Of a DNA stretch of 36,931 nt, positions 27,200-35,638 are shown in pieces. The DNA comes from a virus. How positions within the stretch are numbered: position 1 is the first letter of the stretch; each line of letters begins with the position of its first letter. The DNA lies in IMG/VR virus record IMGVR_UViG_3300032236_000637, positions 1 through 36,931 of that record, one strand, 5' to 3'. The position numbers were made by a program, and so were the translations under genes. The notes below the pieces were generated by a model. It was not told the DNA's origin and searched no databases. It saw nothing but the letters and a program-made list of their open reading frames with translations.

Positions 27200-29143
27200 A
27201 TGAAGATTTTGAGCATTGACTTTGAGACACGCAGCCGGATTGATTTGAAGGATCGTGGGCTTGATGTCTATTCCAACCACCCCAGCACGGAGATTGTTTG
27301 TTTGGCCGCCGGCTTTCGCGCCGAGCACACTGACGGTTGGTTCACCGACAACATTCCTGAGTGGGTACTCACTTACGTGGCCAAAGGCGGCCTGATTCGT
27401 GCTTGGAACGCGGCGTTCGAGTGGCACATCTGGAATCGGGTTGGCGCGCGGCTTGGTTGGCCTGAGCTTAAGCTCGAACAGTGCATTGACGCGATGGCCA
27501 TTGCAGCGGCCAACAACCTGCCACAGGACTTGGACACGGCTGGTGAAGTCACCAATGCCCAATTCCAAAAAGACAAGCGCGGCAAGAAGCTGATCCAGCT
27601 GTTGAGCAAGCCCCAAAAAGACGGCACGTTCAACACCGATCCAGCGTTGCTGGAAGAGTTCCGCCAGTACTGCATCCGTGACGTGCAGACCGAGATTGCC
27701 GTTGTTGAGCCCTTGCGTCCCCTTTCAGCACACGAGCAACGTGTCTGGGTGCTTACCCAGAAGATCAACCAGCGTGGCGTGGCCGTCGATCCACTGGAGC
27801 TGGCCCGCGTTGACGCCGTGGTTCAGCGTGAAATGGACTCAATCAACATGCAAATCATGGGGTTGACAGACGGCATCGAGGTGAGCAAGCGCGACCAGTT
27901 GAAAAACTGGTTCTACGACCATGGGTTGGACTTGCCCGATATGACCGCAGAAACCATCGAGAAGGCCGCCAAAGAGGGTCACGCAGATGAGACTGTCAAC
28001 CAAGTGCTCAAGTTGCGCATGGAGGGCGCCAAGACCTCTGTGACCAAGTTTGCCAAGATGGCTGAGATGCAGGTTGACGGACGCATCCGAAACGGTCTTG
28101 TTTACCACGGCGCGTCCACGGGCCGCTGGGCCAGTCGCGGGATCAACCTGCAAAACATTGCACGTCCGGCAATTTGGATGACGGACCAAGACATCAATGA
28201 CGCGGTTGAATTGGCTTTGGTGCTCGGGGACTATGAGGCTATGCGCGCGCGGTTTGGCGACAAGACAATGGAGGCATGCTCGTCGATTGTCCGCAACGCC
28301 ATCAAGGCGCCAGAGGGCTATGTGTTCGTCGATGCCGACTTGAGTTCCATCGAGAACCGCGTCTCTGCTTGGATGGCCAACCAAGTTGACAAGCTGGAGC
28401 TGTTCCGTTTGGGGTTGGACGAGTACAAAACCTTTGCATCAACCAGCCTGTACTACGTGCCCTATGAAGAGGTCACGAAGGATCAGCGCCAAGTCAGCAA
28501 GTCGGCGGTGCTTGGGTGCATGTTTGGACAAGGAGCCAAAGGGCTCGTTGCCTATGCGGAATCAATGGGGGTGATTTTGACCTTGGAACAGGCTGAAAAT
28601 GCCGTGAACGCCTATCGTTTGGCGTATGGTCGGGTGAAGAATTGCTGGTATCAAATGGGGCAAGCCGCCATTGACTGCATAAAAAATCCCGGACAACCAT
28701 TCAAGGCTGGCCGGGTCACGATGAAGGTGGCAAACAACGTGCTGTGGATGCAGTTGCCCTCTGGGCGCTTAATTTGCTGGCAAGCACCCGACATCCGTAA
28801 GGAGCTGACACCATGGGGAAAACCCGCCGATGTCATTTACGTCACCAGCCAAAACACCTTCACTCGCAAGTGGGGGCGCAATAAGCTGATCGGTAGCTCG
28901 ATCTTTCAAAGTAGCGTACAAGGAACAGCACGAGATTTCCTTGCTGAATCTGCGCTTGCTTTGGACGCTGAAGGTATACCTGTAGTCAACCTGATCCATG
29001 ATGAAAGCCTCACATTGAGTAAAGTGGAGGATGCCAAATACACAGAAGAGCGGCTTATGACTATTCTGACAACTCCGCCAAAGTGGGCACCTGATTTCCC
29101 TCTTGCGGCTGAGTCGTGGGTCGATACACGCTACAGAAAATAA
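27200..29143 (+). CDS. DNA polymerase, family A, with 3'-5' exonuclease
   Basis: A 647-residue replicative polymerase. The N-terminal proofreading domain has ILSIDFETRS (Asp7 and Glu9) and a later IRDVQTE block. The polymerase motifs are A VDADLSSIE (about 377-385), B RQVSKSAVLGCMFGQG and C HDE (600-602). There is no 5'-3' exonuclease domain. The ATG at 27200 with AAGGAG 5 nt upstream is preferred over a longer frame beginning in the terminator. It ends the rightward block and faces the virion operon across a bidirectional hairpin. Confidence 0.93.
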   Translation: MKILSIDFETRSRIDLKDRGLDVYSNHPSTEIVCLAAGFRAEHTDGWFTDNIPEWVLTYVAKGGLIRAWNAAFEWHIWNRVGARLGWPELKLEQCIDAMAIAAANNLPQDLDTAGEVTNAQFQKDKRGKKLIQLLSKPQKDGTFNTDPALLEEFRQYCIRDVQTEIAVVEPLRPLSAHEQRVWVLTQKINQRGVAVDPLELARVDAVVQREMDSINMQIMGLTDGIEVSKRDQLKNWFYDHGLDLPDMTAETIEKAAKEGHADETVNQVLKLRMEGAKTSVTKFAKMAEMQVDGRIRNGLVYHGASTGRWASRGINLQNIARPAIWMTDQDINDAVELALVLGDYEAMRARFGDKTMEACSSIVRNAIKAPEGYVFVDADLSSIENRVSAWMANQVDKLELFRLGLDEYKTFASTSLYYVPYEEVTKDQRQVSKSAVLGCMFGQGAKGLVAYAESMGVILTLEQAENAVNAYRLAYGRVKNCWYQMGQAAIDCIKNPGQPFKAGRVTMKVANNVLWMQLPSGRLICWQAPDIRKELTPWGKPADVIYVTSQNTFTRKWGRNKLIGSSIFQSSVQGTARDFLAESALALDAEGIPVVNLIHDESLTLSKVEDAKYTEERLMTILTTPPKWAPDFPLAAESWVDTRYRK

Positions 29144-29146
29144 AAG

Positions 29147-29185
29147 AGGCTGGAGGGCGGCTCAGGCCGCTCTTCTTCCAAGCCT
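29147..29185. terminator. Bidirectional terminator between convergent operons
   Basis: AGGCT (29147-29151) pairs with AGCCT (29181-29185); inside, GGA pairs with TCC and GGGCGGC pairs with GCCGCTC (one G-T pair) around a TCAG loop. This makes a stem of about 15 bp. On the minus strand the stem is followed by TCTTTTATTTT, a good T tract for the leftward virion operon. On the plus strand the T tract is weak. Confidence 0.75.
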
Positions 29186-29189
29186 AAAA

Positions 29190-30551
29190 TCACTGGCCCG
29201 CAGGTGGCTGCGGATTAATTTTGTTCATGATGTAGTCTTTGAGGTAGTCCGCACCTTTTGCGGCTACCGCAACACCAGCACCAATCGCTTTTGTTTTTGG
29301 GTTGTGAGAGTACGTTGCTGCGGCTGCGCCACCGGATGTCAGCGCGTCCAAGCCCGCCCGCAACCAATCGTTTTGTTGTGCCGCCAAAATAGCGTCTTTG
29401 GCTTGCTGACCCATGATGGCGCCAGTGCCCGCATTCAGCGCGCTACCAATCCGGCTGCCAGCCTCGATGTGGGGCACAGGCTGGGGAACTGGTGCGGTAG
29501 GGCGCAACAGTGGTTTGGGCATTGGGAAGTTTGGCACTTTGGGTGCTTGGGGCGCGGGCGCAGCGGGGCGTGTGGCCAAAACATCTTGGCCAAGCCACAA
29601 ACCAGTGGTTGGGTCGGGCGCGGCGCCGGGCATCATGGCTTGAGCTTGACGCACACGACCAACGCCTTGAGTGCCCGCTTGCTGGGCCTCTGCTTGGCTC
29701 AACACGTTGCGGCCTTCCACGTCAGCAATATCACCACCAAACTGGCCACGAATCCAATTGCGTGGGTCTTGGCCGGCGGCCTTTTGCGCGGTTTGGTCTG
29801 CGGCTTTTTGCACCGCAGCGGCATGCTCCATTGCTGCCTTGCGCAACTCAAGTGCGTATTTGTCTTGTCGGTCGAGGTTTTTCAGTTGCTCTTGGTGTTG
29901 CAACTGGGCCGCGCGGTTGGCATCGCGCACCGAATGCGCATTGGCTGTTTGCGCGCGCACGTTGGCTTCAGTGCGTTTGCGTTCAGCGCCGCCCATGGCG
30001 CCAGCAAGCGCGCCCGCGCTGCCGGACATGGCATCGGTGACATCCATGTCGCGGCCTTGATCCACGGTTTGTGTTGTGTCATTGATGCCAGACAAATCCA
30101 ACGGCTCAATGTCTTCAACGTCGGTGCTGAATTGTGTGCTAGTAGGGCCTGCCATATCAGCATATCCTTTTACTTTTTGAATGTGTGTTTTGGCTTCGGG
30201 ACTCATCTCGCCGCCTTTGAAATACGGGCTGTTGGGGCCATCATGGTAGGCCACCAAAGTTTTGTCCCAATCGCCATTGTGCTTGTCGAGCAACTGGCGC
30301 GCATAGCGCATGCCGCCGTCGATGTTTTCATCTTCGTCGTAGCGGTTGACGCCCATGTCTTTGGCGGCTTTACGACCAAGCATCATCACGCCCACAGGAC
30401 CCGTCTTCGAGTGTTTGTTTTGATCAAATCCACTCTCTTGCATTGCCATACCAAAAGCAAGTGTTTTGGGCACACCATACTTTTCAGCAGCGGCCATCAC
30501 CTTTTCAGCGGTGGCGCGCTGCTTTTCATTGAGCGAGTCAAACATTCCCAT
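29190..30551 (-). CDS. Virion protein with N-terminal lytic transglycosylase domain
   Basis: A 453-residue protein. The first 115 residues form an SLT-type transglycosylase domain: FGMAMQESGF with catalytic Glu39, GPVGVMMLG, then YARQLLDKHNGDW and LVAYHDGPN. The rest is helical (about 195-265), then alanine/proline-rich, ending with a glycine-rich stretch (SGGAAAAT) and a basic tail. Such proteins sit in the virion and cut peptidoglycan when DNA is injected. It is the last gene of the leftward operon; its ATG overlaps the preceding stop (TGATG). A GTG one codon upstream is an alternative start. Confidence 0.82.
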   Translation of the reverse strand: MGMFDSLNEKQRATAEKVMAAAEKYGVPKTLAFGMAMQESGFDQNKHSKTGPVGVMMLGRKAAKDMGVNRYDEDENIDGGMRYARQLLDKHNGDWDKTLVAYHDGPNSPYFKGGEMSPEAKTHIQKVKGYADMAGPTSTQFSTDVEDIEPLDLSGINDTTQTVDQGRDMDVTDAMSGSAGALAGAMGGAERKRTEANVRAQTANAHSVRDANRAAQLQHQEQLKNLDRQDKYALELRKAAMEHAAAVQKAADQTAQKAAGQDPRNWIRGQFGGDIADVEGRNVLSQAEAQQAGTQGVGRVRQAQAMMPGAAPDPTTGLWLGQDVLATRPAAPAPQAPKVPNFPMPKPLLRPTAPVPQPVPHIEAGSRIGSALNAGTGAIMGQQAKDAILAAQQNDWLRAGLDALTSGGAAAATYSHNPKTKAIGAGVAVAAKGADYLKDYIMNKINPQPPAGQ

Positions 30552-32134
30552 CACTGATCACCGGGGTATTTAGCATCCGCGCGGCCAAACACTTTGGCTG
30601 TGCGGTAGAACTGTTTCTTGCGCATGTCGGCCAGTTCAGGGCTGTCTTGGAATTCGCTCCAACGATGGCCAGCTTTCTTCATTTCTTTCCACAAGCGATC
30701 TTGCTCCACGCGGTTGCGGGCTTCGAGTTCAACACCTTTGGCCATTTGCATCAGCGAAGCAGGCGTCGAATGCGCGCGGTCGCCAATCACTTCTGCCATC
30801 AAGCGACGCTCGTTGTCAGAAACAGACCCTTGGCCCTTGAGCACTTTCTGGCTGTAGTCCAGTTGCATTTTTGTCAAGTCACGACCCAAACGAACGTATG
30901 CGTCCATGACATTTTTGTCTTTGGCCGCTGGGTCGAGTTTGACCAACGTGTCTTGCAGGCCGGGGATTTTGACAGCGCCGAACTCACCCAATTGAACGCC
31001 TTGGTCTACGAGACCCAAGAACGCGCTCATGGCGCCGGGCTTGGCCAACTTGCCCAACACGCCGTTTGAAGATTTGATGTCTTGCTGCATGCGTTGAGCC
31101 AATGCGGCATTGTCAGGAGCGTTCATCGCTTCTGTTTCATGTGCAGTTTGTTGCGCGGCATAGTTCTCGCCCACTTTGCGCGACTCAGCCTCCATGCCCG
31201 CAGCTTTTGATTTGGCTTCAGCCTCGCGGATTGCCAAGTCTTGTTTGGAGCCGGGGATAAATCCCGTTGACGTGGGAGCTGGCGCAGGTGCCGCAGGTTG
31301 AGCTGGGGCAACAGAAGGAGCCGAAGGCAGCGCGCCACTACGCGCAGCTGGCGCAGCTGGCGCCGCAGGCGCTGGGGCAGCTGGTAAAGCGCCAGATTGG
31401 GTTGTGGGCACAGCCTGCCATGGGGTTTGTTGGACCGTTCCACCGGGCACGTTCATTTCATGAGGCTGGAATGCGCCGGCGCCGGCGGCATGCAACACCA
31501 TGGCGCGGTTCCATGGGTCTGAGCCGGGCACAACACCAGCAGACACCAACTCGCGTTGTGTGTCGGTCAGCTTGCGCAATTCAATGGCTTTGGTGATTGC
31601 CGCTTGTGGATTGACGCGGTGCAGCGCGTAAAGTTGCAATTGTTGTTCTTGGGTCAGGGGCACTTGGCCGCCAAGGATCGGGGCCAAATCAGCTTGGGCT
31701 GATCCTTGGGTCGGCGCAGCTCCTCGCGCTTTCGCTTGAGGTTGCGCGGCGCCTGCGCCAATGATGCGGTTGAACACCGCTTGATCTTGTGCTTGTTGGG
31801 CTTGTTGTGAATCGATGTTGGCCATAGCAACACGAGCTTGTGTGATGTCGTTGTTGCGTTGCTCTTGTGTTTGGTTGTACGCTTGCTGTTGTGCAGCCCA
31901 ACCAGAGGTGGGGCCAGCAAACCGAGCCATGCTTTCTGTGAAGTTGCCCAACAAGCTGTTTTTCTCAGCCTCGCGTTGTTGGATGATCTTCATCAGCTGG
32001 TCTTTGACTTCTTGGCTTTGAGGACCACCAAGACTCACTTTCTTTTGGCCAGCAATACTCAAGCCACTGACCACAGGCGTGTCAGCGGCTTGATCAACTG
32101 CATCCAATCCACTTTGATTTTCTGTGTCTGCCAT
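30551..32134 (-). CDS. Probable internal virion / ejection protein
   Basis: A 527-residue protein with a glutamine-rich helical N-terminal part (about 85-115), an alanine/proline-rich linker (about 245-295) and a helical, charged C-terminal domain (QDIKSSNGVLGKLAKPGAM to the end). The composition is that of internal core or ejection proteins of phage capsids or tails. No enzyme motif is seen. It lies between a low-complexity structural protein and the transglycosylase-domain protein, which supports a shared ejection role. Confidence 0.6.
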   Translation of the reverse strand: MADTENQSGLDAVDQAADTPVVSGLSIAGQKKVSLGGPQSQEVKDQLMKIIQQREAEKNSLLGNFTESMARFAGPTSGWAAQQQAYNQTQEQRNNDITQARVAMANIDSQQAQQAQDQAVFNRIIGAGAAQPQAKARGAAPTQGSAQADLAPILGGQVPLTQEQQLQLYALHRVNPQAAITKAIELRKLTDTQRELVSAGVVPGSDPWNRAMVLHAAGAGAFQPHEMNVPGGTVQQTPWQAVPTTQSGALPAAPAPAAPAAPAARSGALPSAPSVAPAQPAAPAPAPTSTGFIPGSKQDLAIREAEAKSKAAGMEAESRKVGENYAAQQTAHETEAMNAPDNAALAQRMQQDIKSSNGVLGKLAKPGAMSAFLGLVDQGVQLGEFGAVKIPGLQDTLVKLDPAAKDKNVMDAYVRLGRDLTKMQLDYSQKVLKGQGSVSDNERRLMAEVIGDRAHSTPASLMQMAKGVELEARNRVEQDRLWKEMKKAGHRWSEFQDSPELADMRKKQFYRTAKVFGRADAKYPGDQ

Positions 32135-32142
32135 GTTTGTCC

Positions 32143-33060
32143 TTACTGGATGATTGGGTTGCCGCTTGCGTCAACCGCTGTGGCGTTGGTATCTGAACCA
32201 GTAGTGTACCCTGAATAGTTGCCGCCACCACCATACGAACTTGTGTCGATTGGTTGGTAGGTGCCAGTGTAAGTTGGTGTGTTGGATGGGGACAACAAGT
32301 TTGCCAACCAGCTTGGCAAGTTGGCTGATGTGCCCGTGCCTGTGAGTGCGTTCAAAGCACCTTGACCCAAGTTGCCCAAGTTGTTGACAAGATTGCCCGC
32401 TTGTGTCAAGTTGGCTGTCAAACCTTGGTTTGTCGATGTGGTTGTTGTCTTCGGCACAGTTTGACCAATGTTGCTCAATGCTGTGGCCGCTTGGTTGACC
32501 GCAGGCAGCGCGCCGAGCTGTTGGAAGTTGGCGGTGTTGATGCCCGTAGTGCCGTATTGTGATTCGAGGTTGCCAGCGCCAGCCTCTGCTTGGATGGCTT
32601 GAGTCAATGCGTTCTCAGCAGTCACGTTTTGGTTCGCTGCCAAGTTGGTCAACGCGCCGGCCTTGGCCGCGTCGATTGCTGTTTGATCACGCAAAGAGCC
32701 TGTTTGGCCAGAGCCAATGCCAGCGGCGCCCTGTGTTGCTGCAATGGTCGGCAGCATTTGGTTGAGCTGTGCGTTCTCGGAAGCAAACAGCCCGCCAAGG
32801 GTTGTGTTGGTGTTGGGTTGGCCGTTTGGCAGCCATGGGTTGGCGATGCCTGATGCAATGTTTTGCAATGTGGCAGTGCCTTGGGTGAAAGGGTTTGTGC
32901 CGGAACCCAGCGATTCAACCACTCCCTGAGCCACGGTGCTTTGGGGGTTGATCGCGTTGGACAGCGCGCCAGTGGCGGCCTGACCAATGTTTTGCTGTGC
33001 AGAAGTGAACCACGATGGCAGCGTGGTCGCTGATGTGGATGAACTGTCAAAAGCACTCAT
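32143..33060 (-). CDS. Virion structural protein (T/N/A/G-rich)
   Basis: A 305-residue protein low in charge and rich in T, N, A, Q and G. An N-terminal PSWFTSAQQNIGQAATGA block and a C-terminal PSWLANLLSP and YTGTYQPID block recur in structural phage proteins of this position. It overlaps the upstream 652-residue gene by 4 nt (ATGA on the minus strand). It may belong with the next two genes to an ejection complex. No membrane helix is certain. Confidence 0.6.
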   Translation of the reverse strand: MSAFDSSSTSATTLPSWFTSAQQNIGQAATGALSNAINPQSTVAQGVVESLGSGTNPFTQGTATLQNIASGIANPWLPNGQPNTNTTLGGLFASENAQLNQMLPTIAATQGAAGIGSGQTGSLRDQTAIDAAKAGALTNLAANQNVTAENALTQAIQAEAGAGNLESQYGTTGINTANFQQLGALPAVNQAATALSNIGQTVPKTTTTSTNQGLTANLTQAGNLVNNLGNLGQGALNALTGTGTSANLPSWLANLLSPSNTPTYTGTYQPIDTSSYGGGGNYSGYTTGSDTNATAVDASGNPIIQ

Positions 33061-35015
33061 GCTCTGTCCTTTTTCAAATAATCTAACGGCGACTGGTGCG
33101 CAGGAGGCGGCAGTTCGCTGGGGGAAGTTGAATGGGCGCGCGAACGGATCGCTTTCACCATTTCATCAAGTTTGGACGCGCCAGCGTCGGATGATCCGTT
33201 GCCCAACGTAGCCACCACGTCGGCGGGCAACACAAACTCGTCGCGCGCCACCATGGCTGGGATGCTGTCCGAAGTACCATCACCATCGCCTTTGACGTGC
33301 ATGTTGCCCAAACCCCCTTGTGAATGGAATTGGGGTTCGCCCGCTGGGTGTGCCATTGTCAATCCACCTTGCGCGTAGGATGCCAAAGGCTCCACGCTTT
33401 GGTTGGGATCAATGTAGTCGTTGCCCGTGGGGGCTGTGGCCACAATGGTGGGCGCATAGGCGCTTGTTGGGGTGTACGTTGGTGCTGTGGTCACATCGGC
33501 TTGCAAAGGAGCCAAATCGCCGTCACCCGCGCCATGGAAAATGGATGTTAAGAGAGACAAATCGCCGAAGTCCGCGGTTTTTGATCGTGGTGTTTGAAAC
33601 CCAGCCAAGGAGAACAGCAAAGGATTCAACGGGGCTGGCGCTGTGTCTGAAATCAGGGATGAGTTTTGTTGCGCGGGTTGCGCAACTTGCTGAACTGGCA
33701 TTGTTGCATTGCCTGATGACGATCCACCCAATTTGGGCAAGCCAGCAATCGCGCCGATAGGCAGCAAGTTTACCGACAGGCTTGGTGTTGGGGTTTTGGT
33801 CGATGTATCGGTTGGCGCAACCGGTGTGCCCGTCACGTTCGGGTTGTTGATGATCGAGCCCGGATCGCCCAGATTAGGAGACGCGCCCGTTGCTGTGGTG
33901 CCAATCGCGCTGGTTGTTCCATCGGTCGTGGGCACGGTGACACCTTGGCCGCCGTTCATGGAAGTCAGGTTGGGCGACTGCGAATATGTTGCGTTGCCTG
34001 TGTCGGCAGCCACTGGCGTGGTGTTCGCCAGATTGTAGGACATGCTTGTGTCCAGAGGTACTTGTGAGCCAGTCACAGGCGCCAATGAGGTGTTCAGCGG
34101 CGTTGTGTCCACCACGGGCGACACGGACTCGACAATACCAGTGTCGGCAGGCGGCGTGGCCGCAGGCACTTGCACGTTGGCCGCAGGGGTTGTGTCAACT
34201 GGCGCGGGCGTGACCGCAGAGGTTGTGTCAACTGGCGCGGATGTGACCGCAGGGGTCAGCGCCGTGGTCGGGCCGGTATCTACTGGCGCTTGAACGCCAG
34301 AGGTTGTGTCAACCGAAGGAGTCAGCGAAGTGTCCAGCGGTGGCACGTAGGTCGATGCTGCACTTGGGGTATCTGTTGGTGTTCCGCCAGACGCGCCGCC
34401 AGAGTTGACTGCGCTGTTAAGCGCGCCAGTGGCATAGTTTGAAGCTGCTGCGTTAAGCGCGCCAGCGATTGGGTTGCCACCAGTCAACGCCGCCTGTGTT
34501 GCGCCGGAGGCTGCCGCACTGGCTGCGTTTGCCAAATCAGGGGAGATTGCTGTTGATCCGTCCGCTGCGGGTGCACTCAATGCGCCGCCAACGTACTGGC
34601 CTGCTTGAATGCCTGCTTCGGAGACTGCGGCGCCGGTGAGTGCTTGACTCAAACTGCCGCCATGGGCAATTGTATCCGCCGCCGAGATAAGCGGCAGCAA
34701 CTCCACGTTGCCTGTGGCCACAGCGGCCACTTTGGCTACCGTCCCGATTGGGTCATTGGTCGCACTGGTAATAGCCTTATCAATTACGTTGCTTGCTACA
34801 TTGGCTACATTGGCTACAGAGCTTACAACATCCGCACCAGCACTAGCAACATTGGACAGTGCATTACCCACGGTATTAACAGCGGAACTTCCAACATCAC
34901 TTATCGCACTAACCGCTGAAGATACCGTCCCGAACAATTTGATTTTTCTATCCCCACAATGTTCGAACGCACCAAGGGGCAGATCAGGGATGTCTAAAAC
35001 ATAATGTTGCTTCAT
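33057..35015 (-). CDS. Large repetitive virion protein with conserved C-terminus
   Basis: A 652-residue protein. An alanine/valine-rich N-terminal third (SAVSAISDVGSSAVNTVG) could interact with membranes. The middle (about 215-420) is built of irregular repeats with PVDTT, and the DNA there has a 33-nt tandem repeat. The C-terminus (GDGDGTSDSIPAMVARDEFV and LPADVVATLGNGSSDAGA) is a conserved module seen in many phage structural proteins. It is probably an internal, tail or ejection protein; the exact place is not clear. Confidence 0.65.
   Translation of the reverse strand: MKQHYVLDIPDLPLGAFEHCGDRKIKLFGTVSSAVSAISDVGSSAVNTVGNALSNVASAGADVVSSVANVANVASNVIDKAITSATNDPIGTVAKVAAVATGNVELLPLISAADTIAHGGSLSQALTGAAVSEAGIQAGQYVGGALSAPAADGSTAISPDLANAASAAASGATQAALTGGNPIAGALNAAASNYATGALNSAVNSGGASGGTPTDTPSAASTYVPPLDTSLTPSVDTTSGVQAPVDTGPTTALTPAVTSAPVDTTSAVTPAPVDTTPAANVQVPAATPPADTGIVESVSPVVDTTPLNTSLAPVTGSQVPLDTSMSYNLANTTPVAADTGNATYSQSPNLTSMNGGQGVTVPTTDGTTSAIGTTATGASPNLGDPGSIINNPNVTGTPVAPTDTSTKTPTPSLSVNLLPIGAIAGLPKLGGSSSGNATMPVQQVAQPAQQNSSLISDTAPAPLNPLLFSLAGFQTPRSKTADFGDLSLLTSIFHGAGDGDLAPLQADVTTAPTYTPTSAYAPTIVATAPTGNDYIDPNQSVEPLASYAQGGLTMAHPAGEPQFHSQGGLGNMHVKGDGDGTSDSIPAMVARDEFVLPADVVATLGNGSSDAGASKLDEMVKAIRSRAHSTSPSELPPPAHQSPLDYLKKDRA
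34188..34253. repeat. 33-nt tandem repeat x2 in the virion gene
   Basis: Two adjacent 33-nt units (34188-34220 and 34221-34253) share all but three positions, both beginning GGTTGTGTCAACTGGCGCGG. On the coding (minus) strand they encode the VTxAPVDTT-type repeats of the 652-residue protein. The frame is kept, so unit number may vary between relatives. Confidence 0.8.
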
Positions 35016-35374
35016 ACTTTCGCCATCCAGTTATATTGGTGACGATCTGAATGTTCTACTTTGACGCCAAGACGTTTCAACATTTGAACAATTCCGGGGT
35101 TGTCCGCTTTGCCATAGACGCAGCGGATAGGTGTTTTGCGAATGACGCTGATGAAATAAGGCAAGCTCTTCACCAGCTGCATTGGAGAATCTTGAGTAAA
35201 AAGATGCAGTTCAGCATCTTTCTTGTCGATGTTTCGGACCAGCAGGACACTGTTGCCTGCTGACATGATGTGGCCTTTACCAGATTGGACCACAGAAGCG
35301 ACAAAAGCCAATACCTTTTGGGCATCGACTCCGTGTTGTTGGCAATCAGCGGTGATAATTTCTGAAGGTGTCAT
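35012..35374 (-). CDS. Hypothetical protein of the virion operon
   Basis: A 120-residue protein, MTPSEIITADCQQHGV to YNWMAKV. It has a helical N-terminus, a LHLFTQDSPMQLVKSLPYF block and a C-terminal CVYGKADNPGIVQMLKRLG block followed by EHSDRH. The latter recalls acetyltransferase-like folds of small phage proteins, but the coenzyme A loop is not evident. Function unknown. TAGGA lies 9 nt upstream and it overlaps the next gene by 4 nt. Confidence 0.65.
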   Translation of the reverse strand: MTPSEIITADCQQHGVDAQKVLAFVASVVQSGKGHIMSAGNSVLLVRNIDKKDAELHLFTQDSPMQLVKSLPYFISVIRKTPIRCVYGKADNPGIVQMLKRLGVKVEHSDRHQYNWMAKV

Positions 35375-35393
35375 GTGCGTATATCCTATAGAA

Positions 35394-35406
35394 AATTACC
35401 CATTTT
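35394..35406 (-). promoter_or_regulatory. Repeated element AAAATGGGTAATT (minus strand)
   Basis: Minus-strand copy of the element also found at 20466-20478 and 22703-22716. It begins on the stop codon of the 77-residue gene and ends 19 nt before the ATG of the 120-residue gene, so it sits in the only gap of the virion operon. TTTTCTATAGGATATAC follows, which could include a -10-like TATAGGATA. Role as promoter or operator is inference. Confidence 0.5.
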
Positions 35407-35638
35407 ACGGGCCGTTTACGGCCTGAGTCGCTGCTTTTGCCCATCCTTGCCAAGTGTCAAATTGATCCGGAACTGGGACGTTGAACTGGCTGAATACGCT
35501 GTTTGTCGCCATGAAGGAAGCAACCTGCTTCCAGTTCTCTTCGGTGACGTAGGGGAATTGTTGGTCGCCAAAGTAGAGGATCAGGTTGCCGTTCCACTGT
35601 TCCCAAGTGCTGAAGTCGGGCAAGAAATCGAGCTGCAT
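35405..35638 (-). CDS. Small virion-operon protein
   Basis: A 77-residue protein, MQLDFLPDFSTWEQWNG to TQAVNGP, with two related halves (STWEQWNGNLILYFGDQQ and DTWQGWAKAATQ) rich in tryptophan and glutamine. The internal similarity DTWxxWA suggests a duplication. Its start overlaps the upstream stop (TAATG on the minus strand). Found in the virion operon, so perhaps an assembly factor. Function unknown. Confidence 0.65.
   Translation of the reverse strand: MQLDFLPDFSTWEQWNGNLILYFGDQQFPYVTEENWKQVASFMATNSVFSQFNVPVPDQFDTWQGWAKAATQAVNGP

Noticed and set aside
29103-30557. A 484-codon plus-strand frame opposite the transglycosylase gene
   Set aside because: It is antisense to a gene with clear SLT motifs, has no ribosome-binding site, overlaps the polymerase end, and its composition (many H, C, W) is that of a shadow frame.
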